Shown: in pieces, positions 21,298 to 29,255 of the stretch
How the letters are laid out: every line of letters begins with the position of its first letter
Numbering within the stretch: the stretch's first letter is position 1
Virus record (IMG/VR): IMGVR_UViG_3300030020_000070
Coordinates: 1-31,019 of that record
From: a virus
Length of the DNA: 31,019 bases
Strand: one strand, 5' to 3'
Translations under genes and position numbers: made by a program
The notes under the pieces: generated by a model
The model's database searches: none
What the model saw: the letters and a program-made list of their open reading frames with translations, nothing else
What the model was told of the DNA's origin: nothing

Positions 21298-22040
21298 TGT
21301 CTACCCGGCCGCCGTTCTCCCTGCTCTCCGTCGTCGCCAACATCGAGCGCCACAAGCTCGCGTCCTCGGAGCCGTGGCTGCTGCTGATGGATCTCGCATG
21401 GCCTGGCACCGACCCGCTGACCGACACCCACCTGCGCCTGGTGCGCGACCTGAACCCCTGCACCTTCGACGCCAACGATGGCAACGGCCCGCAGACCTAC
21501 ACGCCGTTCAACTTCCAGATGGGCGACCTCAGCGTCAGCTCCAACGGCAGCGTGCCCGACTGCGAGGTCCAGGCCTCGAACGTGATGCGCGCGTTGCAGC
21601 AGACCATTGAGCAGTACGCCGGCGTCGTGGGCGCGGCGCTCGATCTCTACGCCGTCAACACCGCCAACCCCGCCGGCGAGCCCGACCTCACGCTGAGCTT
21701 CACCGTCAAACAGACCATCAGCGACGCCAAGCTGATCCACTTCAAACTGGGAGCTTCCAGCCCGCTGCGGAGATTGTTCCCGATCCACATGTACCGGCCG
21801 AACTTCTGCATCTGGCAGTACAACTCGCCAGACCTGCAGGCGCTTACCGCCGCGGCGATCACGGCCGGCCACCCGCTGGTGGATCCGCTGGGCGCGCAGT
21901 GCGGGTACATCGGCGCGCTGACCACCTGCAGCCACACCATCGACGGCGCCACCGGCTGCATCGCGCACAACAACCTGATCCGGATCGGGACGTTTCCCGG
22001 GATCGACACCAACGGCGCGGCCGTGGCGAGTGTCGCATGA
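21297..22040 (+). CDS. minor tail protein L-like (probable iron-sulfur protein)
   Basis: A 247-residue protein the size of lambda gpL (232). The N-terminal half is beta-rich and forms the tail-tip ring (MGDLSVSSNGSVPDCEVQAS, LDLYAVNTANPAGEPDLTLS). The C-terminal part holds four cysteines, C171, C202, C211 and C221 (FCIWQY, QCGYIG, TTCSHTIDGATGC), then HNN and GTFPGID. Lambda gpL binds an iron-sulfur cluster through conserved C-terminal cysteines, so these are the likely ligands here. It starts in the M-like stop and ends with an ATGA overlap to the K-like gene, matching lambda M-L-K order. Confidence 0.88.
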   Translation: MSTRPPFSLLSVVANIERHKLASSEPWLLLMDLAWPGTDPLTDTHLRLVRDLNPCTFDANDGNGPQTYTPFNFQMGDLSVSSNGSVPDCEVQASNVMRALQQTIEQYAGVVGAALDLYAVNTANPAGEPDLTLSFTVKQTISDAKLIHFKLGASSPLRRLFPIHMYRPNFCIWQYNSPDLQALTAAAITAGHPLVDPLGAQCGYIGALTTCSHTIDGATGCIAHNNLIRIGTFPGIDTNGAAVASVA

Positions 22041-22564
22041 GGAACCCCTGCTATCAGGACTTCAGCGACTATGCGGCCGAGGTCGCGAAGTGCCTACCGG
22101 CGCGGCTGTACGCGGACCTGGTTGGCAAGCCCTTTGCCGCGGGCGGACGCGGCCCGGATGTTTTCGACTGCGTCGGCCTGGCGGCGGAGATCCAGCGACG
22201 TCGCGGGCTGGCCGTTCCGGAGTTCTATTCGAGCGAGGCCGAGCTCCACCGCCAGATCGCGGCGGGCGGATTCCTCGCCGACTGCCAGCGCGTGCGCAAG
22301 CCGGAGCCGGGCTGCGTTGCGCTGCTCAAGATGGGTCTGCATGAGCATCACCTCGGCACGATGGTATCGCAGCACCGCATCCTCCACACCACGGCACAGA
22401 CCCGCGGCGTGGTGGTCGAGTCCATCCTCGGGCCGCTGTTCAAAAACCGCATCCTCGGCTTTTATCTGCTGGCCAGCGAGCCGGCAAGTCAGCGAGTCAG
22501 CGAAAAACGCTTCGCGCCAGGCCTCGGCGCGTATTCCAACGGCGACGAGGGCGCCCGCCCATGA
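22037..22564 (+). CDS. NlpC/P60-type tail protein K-like
   Basis: A 175-residue protein, coupled at both ends by ATGA overlaps. FDCVGLA near residue 45 supplies the catalytic Cys of an NlpC/P60 peptidase and the HEHHLG/TMV segment near residue 105 supplies the His, in the usual order. Lambda gpK has this fold with an additional N-terminal JAB domain; here only the NlpC/P60 part is present. The enzyme would cleave peptidoglycan peptides during DNA entry or act in tail-tip assembly. The final ~25 residues are low-complexity. Confidence 0.85.
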   Translation: MRNPCYQDFSDYAAEVAKCLPARLYADLVGKPFAAGGRGPDVFDCVGLAAEIQRRRGLAVPEFYSSEAELHRQIAAGGFLADCQRVRKPEPGCVALLKMGLHEHHLGTMVSQHRILHTTAQTRGVVVESILGPLFKNRILGFYLLASEPASQRVSEKRFAPGLGAYSNGDEGARP

Positions 22565-25500
22565 TCACCATCGTCGAAGTCAAGAATCCGCTGCAGCCCT
22601 CGGCCGGCCGCACCACGCGGGAGATGGACTGGCACGGCGGCGAGCGCCTGGACAGCTTTCTGGTCCGGTGCGTCAGTCCGCGATCGGAGTTCGATCACAT
22701 CACGGTCTCGCTCAACGGCCGCGTGTGGGAGCGCTCGCTGTGGGGCGAGCTGACTTTGAAGGACGGCGACTGCGTCGTCTGCGCGCCCCGGCTGGCGGGC
22801 GGAAGCCTGCTGCGCACGCTGGCCCAGGTTGGGGTGATGGCGGCCGCGGTGGCCGTGGGCGCAATTACCGGCGGCGCGGGCTTCGCTTTGATGGGACTCA
22901 CCAGCGCGGCTACCGCGAGCCTGCTGGCCGGCGCGGTCTCGGTCGCGGGCAACCTGCTGATCTCCGCGTTCCTCAACAATCCCAGCAAAAAGTCCAGCTC
23001 GCCCAGCTACGCCTTCGATGGGCCGCAGTCGCTCGCGCAGTCGGGCACCGTCATCCCCAAAGGCTATGGGACGTTCCTCTCCGGCGGCAACATCGTCTCC
23101 AGCTTCGTCGACGTCGAGGGCGCCGATCAGTACATCAACGCGCTGGTGTGCTACGGCTACGGCCCGGCGCGCTCGATCACCGGGCTGCAGATCCAGGGCA
23201 AAGACATCGCCGAGTACGGGAACGTGAGCTACTACACCCGCCTCGGCAGCAATACTCAGACGCCCATCCCCGGCTTCAATCGCATTGTCAACGGCTACCC
23301 GCAGGACGCGCAGTGCCTCGCCGGCGTGCCTGTGATCGTGCCCGGCACCGGCGACCTTACCCAGGAGCTCCAGGTGGACGTCGTCTTCCCCGACGGCCTT
23401 TGGGTGCTGACCAATGACAACAACCTGATCCCCGCGACCATGACCTATCTGGTGGAGTATGCGCTCAACGGATCGACACCCGGCCCCTTTCCCGGCAACA
23501 CCACAGCCGGGAGCACAACCGTCACGGGGGTCAACACCTTGCTGCTCACCGCCGGTCAGCCCATCTCGGGGGCGGGAATCCCGTCCGGGACGACGATTGC
23601 CCACGTCGGCACCGGCATAGGGATAGGCGCGGGTCCTTATGGCCCTTATGGGACGCTCATCCTCTCGGCTGCCGCCACCGTCACGGGAACCCCGAATTTG
23701 ACCTGTACAGGGTATCCGGGCGGCCGGGAGGACTGGCAGCCGGCGCTCTACCCCGCCTCCACCGAGGACGTGGTCACCTACCACCTCGATGGGTCGCCCT
23801 ATCCCTATCCCACCTGGTGCGCGATGGCCACCGACCTGGCGCCAGGCCTGGGCGTGGTCTACGCCACCGACAGCGGCTCGCATTATCCCGGCGAACCCTA
23901 CGCCACCAGCGAGGGCGTTGAGGTCCTGAATCCGGATGGCACCACCTGGACCTACTCAAAGAACTGCACCGGCGAGTGGCAGCTCACCGTGCCCAACATC
24001 AACCTGGTCCTGGTGACCGGCTGGACCGCCGGCTACCAGAGCGCGACCTTCTGCCAGCAGACCGCGTGCTATCAGCGCACCACCATCTACATGCCGGCGG
24101 CGGGCAAATATGACGTGCGCATCACCAAGTACGGGTCCGCGCGCTGGGGCAGCCCTGGCGACATCTCGCCGGGGGACAACTGGTCGCCGCAAATCGGCCA
24201 GGACATCTGGGTGCACAACGTCAACGAGATCAGCCTGCTGGATCTCGCCTACCCCAATATGGTCCTGATTGGCGTGCGCGCACTGGCCACCGGGCAGATC
24301 TCCGGCGCCAACCTCAGCATCACCGCGCTGATTGAGTACGGCCTGCGGACGCTGGATAACAATGTGCTACCGGGAGCGTTACAAGCCTTCGAAGAGGACA
24401 ACCCCGCCTGCGTCGCCGCGGACATGATGCTGGACGGCCTCTATGGCGGCGGCCAGTGGCCCGGCATCGTCGCCGCCAACATCGACCGCTTTATCGATGA
24501 GTGGGTCGCGTGGGCGGAGCTGAACGACGAGCTGGTCGACGACGGCAACGGCGGCAGCATCCGGCGCCACGTCTTCAACGGCGTCTTCGACAACGAGTCG
24601 AACCTGTGGGACCAGCTCAACGTGGTGGGGCGCATGTCGCGCGCGCAGCTCATCCCGCTGGGCCGCGACTACGGCGTCTTCCTCGACCAGGCCGATGTGC
24701 CGGTGCAGATCTTCACCATGGGCAACATCCTCGACGACAGCTTTAACGAGACCTGGATGGACATCGACGCGCGCGCCAACCAGGTCGAGATCCAGTTCGC
24801 CGACTCCACCCGCTACTACCGGCAGGATAACCCGCTGGTCTACATGGACCCAGCCAACCAGGATGCCGGCGTCGTCATCAAGAACGTGCGCGTCGACGGC
24901 AAGGGAATTACCGTGCCCGCGCAGGCCTGGCACCTGGCTCGCTTCAAAGAACGCTGCAACCAGTTTCTGCTGCGCACGGGCACGATCAAGTGCGACGTGG
25001 ATGCGATCGCTTCGCGGCCCGGCAATGTCGTGATCCTGCAGCATGACGTGCCTGAATGGGGTTGGGGCGGCCGAACGTTGCCGGGTTCGACCGCTGCTTC
25101 CGTGCTGGTCGACCGCGACGATCTCCCCTTCGTCACTGGGACCAGCTACTCGCTGATTGTGCTCCTCGCCTCGGTGCAACGCTACGCCGGCACGGTGACC
25201 GCGGTCGCGCCAGTGATTGACGCCACCGGCGCCAACACCGGCACCCAGCTCACGCTCTCGAGCTTTGACAACGCCAACCGCGTCACCCGCGCCGTGGTTA
25301 CGGCCGGCGCTGCCAGCTTCGACTCCCCGATCGTCAGTACAGGAGTGGGCCTGGTTGTCATCCAGCCGGTCGCGGGCTTTACGGCGGCGCCGGGCCAGAG
25401 CTATGAGCTCTTCGACACCGACGTGCTCGAAACCGCTACGGTGACCGGCATCTCGGCATCGGCTGGCCTTTCCGGTACGGGTGGCCTCAGCGTTGAACTC

Positions 25501-26817
25501 GGCACCCCGTTGTCGCAGGCGCCTGCAGACTATTCCACTTACTTTTATGGCCCGGCCGGCTCGCAGAAGCTGGTCCGCATCTTGACCATCCGCAAGGCTT
25601 CGGAGTTCCGCGCGAACATCGAGTGGATCGATTACAACCCGGACGTGTACGTGGATGCAACCCCCATCATCGGCGAAACCAGCGCGCAGAGCAGCAGCAA
25701 CCCCGGCGTCACCAAGCTGACCGGCTTGCTGGTGCCGCAGTTGTCTGGGGGGGCTTTTATCCCCTTCGCCGCGCTGGCCTGGCAGAACGGGCCGGACACG
25801 GTCGGCGTGGGCATCTACGCGACCTACCTGAACCCCACCACCGGCGCGCCGGCCGGCAACCCGCAGATGGTCGCCCGGCTGAAGAGCAGCCCTACCTCCT
25901 GGCAGCAGCAGATGCAGGCGGGAACGGTGGTGGAGTATACGGTGGTCGGTTTCGACGTGAATAACGACTACGCGGGCTTCAACTCCGCGCCCACCGTCAC
26001 CATCAGCGCAGTCGCGGCCGTGGTGGCCTCGCCCCAGGCCGGCACCCTCTACCCCATTGGCACCGGCTCGCTGACCCAGGTGGCGTACCCGTCCGGCACG
26101 GCGACCATCATCTGCAACCCGTTTACCGCGCAGGTCGGGCAGCTCTCGCTTTCCATCTTTCCCGGCGGGGCAGTCTCCATCCCCAGCCTGCTGCAGCAGA
26201 CCACCTACTACGTCTATTACATCGACTTTGCCAACGCGGGCGGAAACGTCACGCCCATCGCCACCACCAACATCGCGGACTTCCTGGGCAAGCCTGGCTA
26301 TTGGCTCATCGATTCGATCGTCACCGGCTACGCCAGCGCCACGGCGCGCTACGTTCCCACCGTGCGCAGCATCAACGGCGGGGCCTACGTCTCCGCGTCG
26401 CCGGTTGGCAGTTATGTTGCGGCCATCGGTTCGGTCGCGGGCACCAGCGTCTATCCGCAGACGGCGACCTCCTCGACCAGCGCCAAAGAGACATGGTCAG
26501 GCTTCCCGAGCCTCACCCTCGCCAGCGCTGTCACCCTCTACGTGGGTGCGGCCTATGGGATCACCCCGATCCCTTATGTCGCCGGAGGATCGGCGATGCC
26601 CGCCAGCATCGTGTGCAGCATCGGGGGGACGCCCACCACGCTCTTCAGCAGCAGCTCGGTCACGGGTCCGGCGACTTATACGGCGTCGGTGCCCGCAGGC
26701 ACCAATCTGGACACCGTCAGCGTCACCTCGACGGTGTCGGGCGCCGGCGGCACCATCACGGCCGGCGCAACTGAGATCATCGGCGCCCTCTCGGTCACTC
26801 CGATTTACATCCAGTAG
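22561..26817 (+). CDS. tail tip protein, fused gpI-gpJ type
   Basis: A 1418-residue protein. Residues 1-80 form a small beta-grasp-like domain (DCVVCAPRLAGG at its end) and 85-140 are strongly hydrophobic Ala/Gly helices (GVMAAAVAVGAITGGAGFAL), the features of lambda gpI. From ~148 (KGYGTFLSGGNIVSSFVDVE) the central-tail-hub domains of gpJ follow, including residues 590-720 (ADMMLDGLYGGGQWP, FDNESNLWDQLNVVGRMSRA). An extra Thr/Gly module with GAGIPSGTTI is inserted at about 310-385. The C-terminal ~350 residues are repetitive beta structure and probably bind the receptor. Lambda gpJ is 1132 residues. It overlaps the K-like gene by ATGA. Confidence 0.92.
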   Translation: MITIVEVKNPLQPSAGRTTREMDWHGGERLDSFLVRCVSPRSEFDHITVSLNGRVWERSLWGELTLKDGDCVVCAPRLAGGSLLRTLAQVGVMAAAVAVGAITGGAGFALMGLTSAATASLLAGAVSVAGNLLISAFLNNPSKKSSSPSYAFDGPQSLAQSGTVIPKGYGTFLSGGNIVSSFVDVEGADQYINALVCYGYGPARSITGLQIQGKDIAEYGNVSYYTRLGSNTQTPIPGFNRIVNGYPQDAQCLAGVPVIVPGTGDLTQELQVDVVFPDGLWVLTNDNNLIPATMTYLVEYALNGSTPGPFPGNTTAGSTTVTGVNTLLLTAGQPISGAGIPSGTTIAHVGTGIGIGAGPYGPYGTLILSAAATVTGTPNLTCTGYPGGREDWQPALYPASTEDVVTYHLDGSPYPYPTWCAMATDLAPGLGVVYATDSGSHYPGEPYATSEGVEVLNPDGTTWTYSKNCTGEWQLTVPNINLVLVTGWTAGYQSATFCQQTACYQRTTIYMPAAGKYDVRITKYGSARWGSPGDISPGDNWSPQIGQDIWVHNVNEISLLDLAYPNMVLIGVRALATGQISGANLSITALIEYGLRTLDNNVLPGALQAFEEDNPACVAADMMLDGLYGGGQWPGIVAANIDRFIDEWVAWAELNDELVDDGNGGSIRRHVFNGVFDNESNLWDQLNVVGRMSRAQLIPLGRDYGVFLDQADVPVQIFTMGNILDDSFNETWMDIDARANQVEIQFADSTRYYRQDNPLVYMDPANQDAGVVIKNVRVDGKGITVPAQAWHLARFKERCNQFLLRTGTIKCDVDAIASRPGNVVILQHDVPEWGWGGRTLPGSTAASVLVDRDDLPFVTGTSYSLIVLLASVQRYAGTVTAVAPVIDATGANTGTQLTLSSFDNANRVTRAVVTAGAASFDSPIVSTGVGLVVIQPVAGFTAAPGQSYELFDTDVLETATVTGISASAGLSGTGGLSVELGTPLSQAPADYSTYFYGPAGSQKLVRILTIRKASEFRANIEWIDYNPDVYVDATPIIGETSAQSSSNPGVTKLTGLLVPQLSGGAFIPFAALAWQNGPDTVGVGIYATYLNPTTGAPAGNPQMVARLKSSPTSWQQQMQAGTVVEYTVVGFDVNNDYAGFNSAPTVTISAVAAVVASPQAGTLYPIGTGSLTQVAYPSGTATIICNPFTAQVGQLSLSIFPGGAVSIPSLLQQTTYYVYYIDFANAGGNVTPIATTNIADFLGKPGYWLIDSIVTGYASATARYVPTVRSINGGAYVSASPVGSYVAAIGSVAGTSVYPQTATSSTSAKETWSGFPSLTLASAVTLYVGAAYGITPIPYVAGGSAMPASIVCSIGGTPTTLFSSSSVTGPATYTASVPAGTNLDTVSVTSTVSGAGGTITAGATEIIGALSVTPIYIQ

Positions 26818-26852
26818 ACCGCTTCGCGGCGAGTGCCGAAAGTACCGCTGCT

Positions 26853-26889
26853 TTGACGGTTTTCCCCGAATGCCGCTATCACCTTGGGC
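26853..26889 (+). promoter_or_regulatory. promoter-like module C (appendage protein gene)
   Basis: TTGACG (26853-26858), a 17-base spacer starting GTTTTCCCCG, then CTATCA (26876-26881). The ATG at 26890 is eight bases after the -10, the same offset as module A. There is no Shine-Dalgarno. The dyad in the spacer is CGG...CCG here but CCG...CGG in modules A and B, a paired change. Confidence 0.6.
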
Positions 26890-27762
26890 ATGTCCACGCC
26901 GATCACCCTTACCGGCACCACCACTGTCGCCAGCACTACCGTCTCGGCGCTTTCCAGCACCAGGCGCCTTTTCCCGGGCCAGACGATCGCCGGCGCGGGC
27001 ATCCCGGGCGGCACGACCATCGTCTCCGTTTCCGGGGCCTCTCTCGTCCTCTCGGCCGCCGCCACGGCCGCCGCCACGGTCACGCTTACCGTCGCCCTGG
27101 TCGGCTTCACCGCATTCGTCGCCAACAACATTCAGGACGCCTCCGGACTTCCGCTGGCGGCGGGATCGCTGCTGGTGCAGCCGACGGACAACAACAACCT
27201 CCCCATCACCGCCAGCTCCGGCGGCGCGGGCGGCCAGATGGTGGTGGCGGCGGCAACCTTCCCGGTCGCGGCCGGGTCCATCGGCGCGGGCAATGTGGTT
27301 GCGGATACGGCGCTGACATTGCCAGCCAACATCTCGTTTCGCATCACGGTCCTCGACCCGCAAAGCCGCGTGCTGGCGGTTTACAAGGGCGTGCAGCCCA
27401 CCGGCGCGACCTTCAACTTCGACACCTACACGCCCAACGTCCCGGCCCAGGCGCCGTATACCGTCGGGCTGCAAGGCGCGGCTGGATCGCCCGGATCGCC
27501 GGTCTTCGTCGACACAATCTCCGCGCTCACTTACCGGCTGGCTGTGGTCAGCGGCGCGCTCGGCCTGGTCCCGGCCAACGTGCTCGCAGACACGGTGACC
27601 GGCGATTGCTATGCCCTTGAAATTGTCAGCGGCGCCGCGACGCTCGTCTCCGTCGGGGCCACGCCTGGCGCTGCTTCCTCGCTCGGCTTCATCGATTCCG
27701 TCACCGGCCAACCCTACGCGCTCAGCGTGGTCAGCGGCGCCGAAACACTCACTTTGCTCTAG
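26890..27762 (+). CDS. tail appendage / fibre protein with tandem repeats
   Basis: A 290-residue protein with no catalytic motif. Residues ~1-68 are the GAGIP module (TVASTTVSALSSTRRLFPGQ, IAGAGIPGGTTIVSVSG, LVLSAAATAAATVT) shared with the tail tube and tip proteins. A beta-rich central domain (FRITVLDPQSRVLAVYKGVQ) follows, then a short collagen-like GLQGAAGSPGSP. The end holds three imperfect repeats of about 25 residues: TYRLAVVSGALGLV, CYALEIVSGAATLV and PYALSVVSGAETLT. Such repeats are typical of fibre or decoration proteins that contact host surfaces. It is expressed from module C, separately from the tip gene. The next gene follows 11 bases later. Confidence 0.7.
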   Translation: MSTPITLTGTTTVASTTVSALSSTRRLFPGQTIAGAGIPGGTTIVSVSGASLVLSAAATAAATVTLTVALVGFTAFVANNIQDASGLPLAAGSLLVQPTDNNNLPITASSGGAGGQMVVAAATFPVAAGSIGAGNVVADTALTLPANISFRITVLDPQSRVLAVYKGVQPTGATFNFDTYTPNVPAQAPYTVGLQGAAGSPGSPVFVDTISALTYRLAVVSGALGLVPANVLADTVTGDCYALEIVSGAATLVSVGATPGAASSLGFIDSVTGQPYALSVVSGAETLTLL

Positions 27763-27773
27763 GAGACAAAAAC

Positions 27774-29255
27774 ATGAAGTTCCGCACCCTGTTGGCAGCA
27801 GCTTCACTTGCCCTGGCTTTATTCTTCGCGCCCGCAAACGCGCCGGCGCAGACGCGCACCTTTGTGACGCTGCCGAGCGTGCTGACATACTATGGCTCGA
27901 CCTACTACAACGTGGGCGACCTGGTGACTTCGAGCAGCGTGACGTACATCTCGCTGGTGGCGAACAACCATGGCAACACACCGGCCTCGAGCCCGTCCGA
28001 CTGGGCCGCGATCGGTGGCAGCGGCGGGGGCGGCGGCGGCGGCATCTCCCTGAGCGGAGACATTGGCGGAACCGACGCCACTCCGCTGGTGACTGGATTG
28101 CAAGGCCATGCGGTCTCCTCGACCGCGCCCGCAGCGGGTCAGTCTCCTCTCTGGAATGGCACTGCCTATGCGCCCACCAGCGTCCCCACGCTGGACTCCA
28201 ATGGCCGCATCATCTACGCTGCCAGCCGGTACGGCGGTGTGCTGGGCAACGACAGTTCCGGCTACAATTTTGGCCCGGCAATATTCAGCAACGGCAACCA
28301 GATTCTCACTTTCAATGACGGCGGCGGGAGCGAGCCCGCGCTGATTATCGGCAATCCCCAACCTTCCAATGGAGCGGCGGTGAAGCTGGTGGGCGATGGT
28401 CTTTGTCAGTGGGCCAGTTGGAGTGCCGACTGGGGCGATGGGGCACTGAATAAGAACGCAGGAGGCTGCAACAATCCGAACGCCGCGCTCATGATGCAAG
28501 AGAACAACCAGACCATCATGGACTTCGAGCCGGACTACCACCCGAAGTTCCACGATAATGCGGGCAACCCGACCGTCTCCCCGATCTTCACCGGAGGGGC
28601 GGGCGGATCGAACTGCGGCACGGGTGCGACCTTCGATAAGGGTAGCAACGATGGGGCGGGAAGGATTGTGGTGGGCGCTTCGCCGCCGAGCGTCTGCCGA
28701 GTGACCTGGACCTTCCAATATGCCAATGCTCTTCCGGGGTGGGAGAATGCCGCTCCCCATTGCTCGGTGGAGAATGAAGGCCATCGGGCGACCGGCACCA
28801 TTACCCTCAACACGAATCCCAACAGCGGCGACACGGTCACCATCCAGGGAACGGTGGTGACCTTCGGCAGTGACGTGCCGATCGGTTCGACTGCGGCCCT
28901 TACCGCGGCCAACCTGCCGAACTTCGTGGCAGGGTCTGGTCCCGCAGGCGCCGTCGTGCCAGGGACGGCTCCGGGAACCAATCCCACGCTGGCTCAATTC
29001 GATTACTCGCTCTCCGGTTCGGCCATCACCCTCACCTATACGTACATGGACGGCGTGACCGGGAACAGCGCAACCCTGGCGACCACGTCCGGCGGACGCA
29101 TCAGCGTCTCCGGCTCTACGCTGAGCGGCGGCGCGCTGCCGTCCAACCGCTATGTCGTGGCGCAGAGCGGGACCGGTGGCATGGCGATCTCGGCTCCGGG
29201 CGGTACGTTGAACACCGGAGACGTGCTCACCTACACGTGTATCGCATATTGGTAG
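27774..29255 (+). CDS. secreted fibre-like protein with carbohydrate-binding module
   Basis: A 493-residue protein with AGGAG upstream. It starts with a Sec signal peptide: MKFRTLLAAASLALALFFAP, with likely cleavage after Ala25 (ANAPA-QT). Residues ~40-82 (YYNVGDLVTSSSVTYISL, NNHGNTPASSPSDWAAI) follow the Y..GD.V....YI...NN.GN.P..SP..W pattern of chitin-binding-like CBM5/12 modules common in tail fibres. A Gly linker, the fibre phrase SLSGDIGGTDATPLVTGLQG and then a long beta-rich body (ITLNTNPNSGDTVTIQGTVV) follow. The content is of tail-fibre type, but a signal peptide is unexpected for a virion part. It could be a secreted or surface adhesin. Six Cys residues may form disulfides. Confidence 0.75.
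   Translation: MKFRTLLAAASLALALFFAPANAPAQTRTFVTLPSVLTYYGSTYYNVGDLVTSSSVTYISLVANNHGNTPASSPSDWAAIGGSGGGGGGGISLSGDIGGTDATPLVTGLQGHAVSSTAPAAGQSPLWNGTAYAPTSVPTLDSNGRIIYAASRYGGVLGNDSSGYNFGPAIFSNGNQILTFNDGGGSEPALIIGNPQPSNGAAVKLVGDGLCQWASWSADWGDGALNKNAGGCNNPNAALMMQENNQTIMDFEPDYHPKFHDNAGNPTVSPIFTGGAGGSNCGTGATFDKGSNDGAGRIVVGASPPSVCRVTWTFQYANALPGWENAAPHCSVENEGHRATGTITLNTNPNSGDTVTIQGTVVTFGSDVPIGSTAALTAANLPNFVAGSGPAGAVVPGTAPGTNPTLAQFDYSLSGSAITLTYTYMDGVTGNSATLATTSGGRISVSGSTLSGGALPSNRYVVAQSGTGGMAISAPGGTLNTGDVLTYTCIAYW

Noticed and set aside
22071-23417. 448-codon forward frame overlapping the K-like and tip genes
   Set aside because: Arg/Ser/Pro-rich out-of-frame reading typical of GC-rich DNA; both overlapped genes are well supported.
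22489-23883. 464-codon reverse frame opposite the K-like and tip genes
   Set aside because: Shadow of coding sequence with conserved phage domains.
26890-29255. Diversity-generating retroelement target in the fibre genes
   Set aside because: No reverse transcriptase and no template-variable repeat pair with adenine-specific differences was seen in the window.
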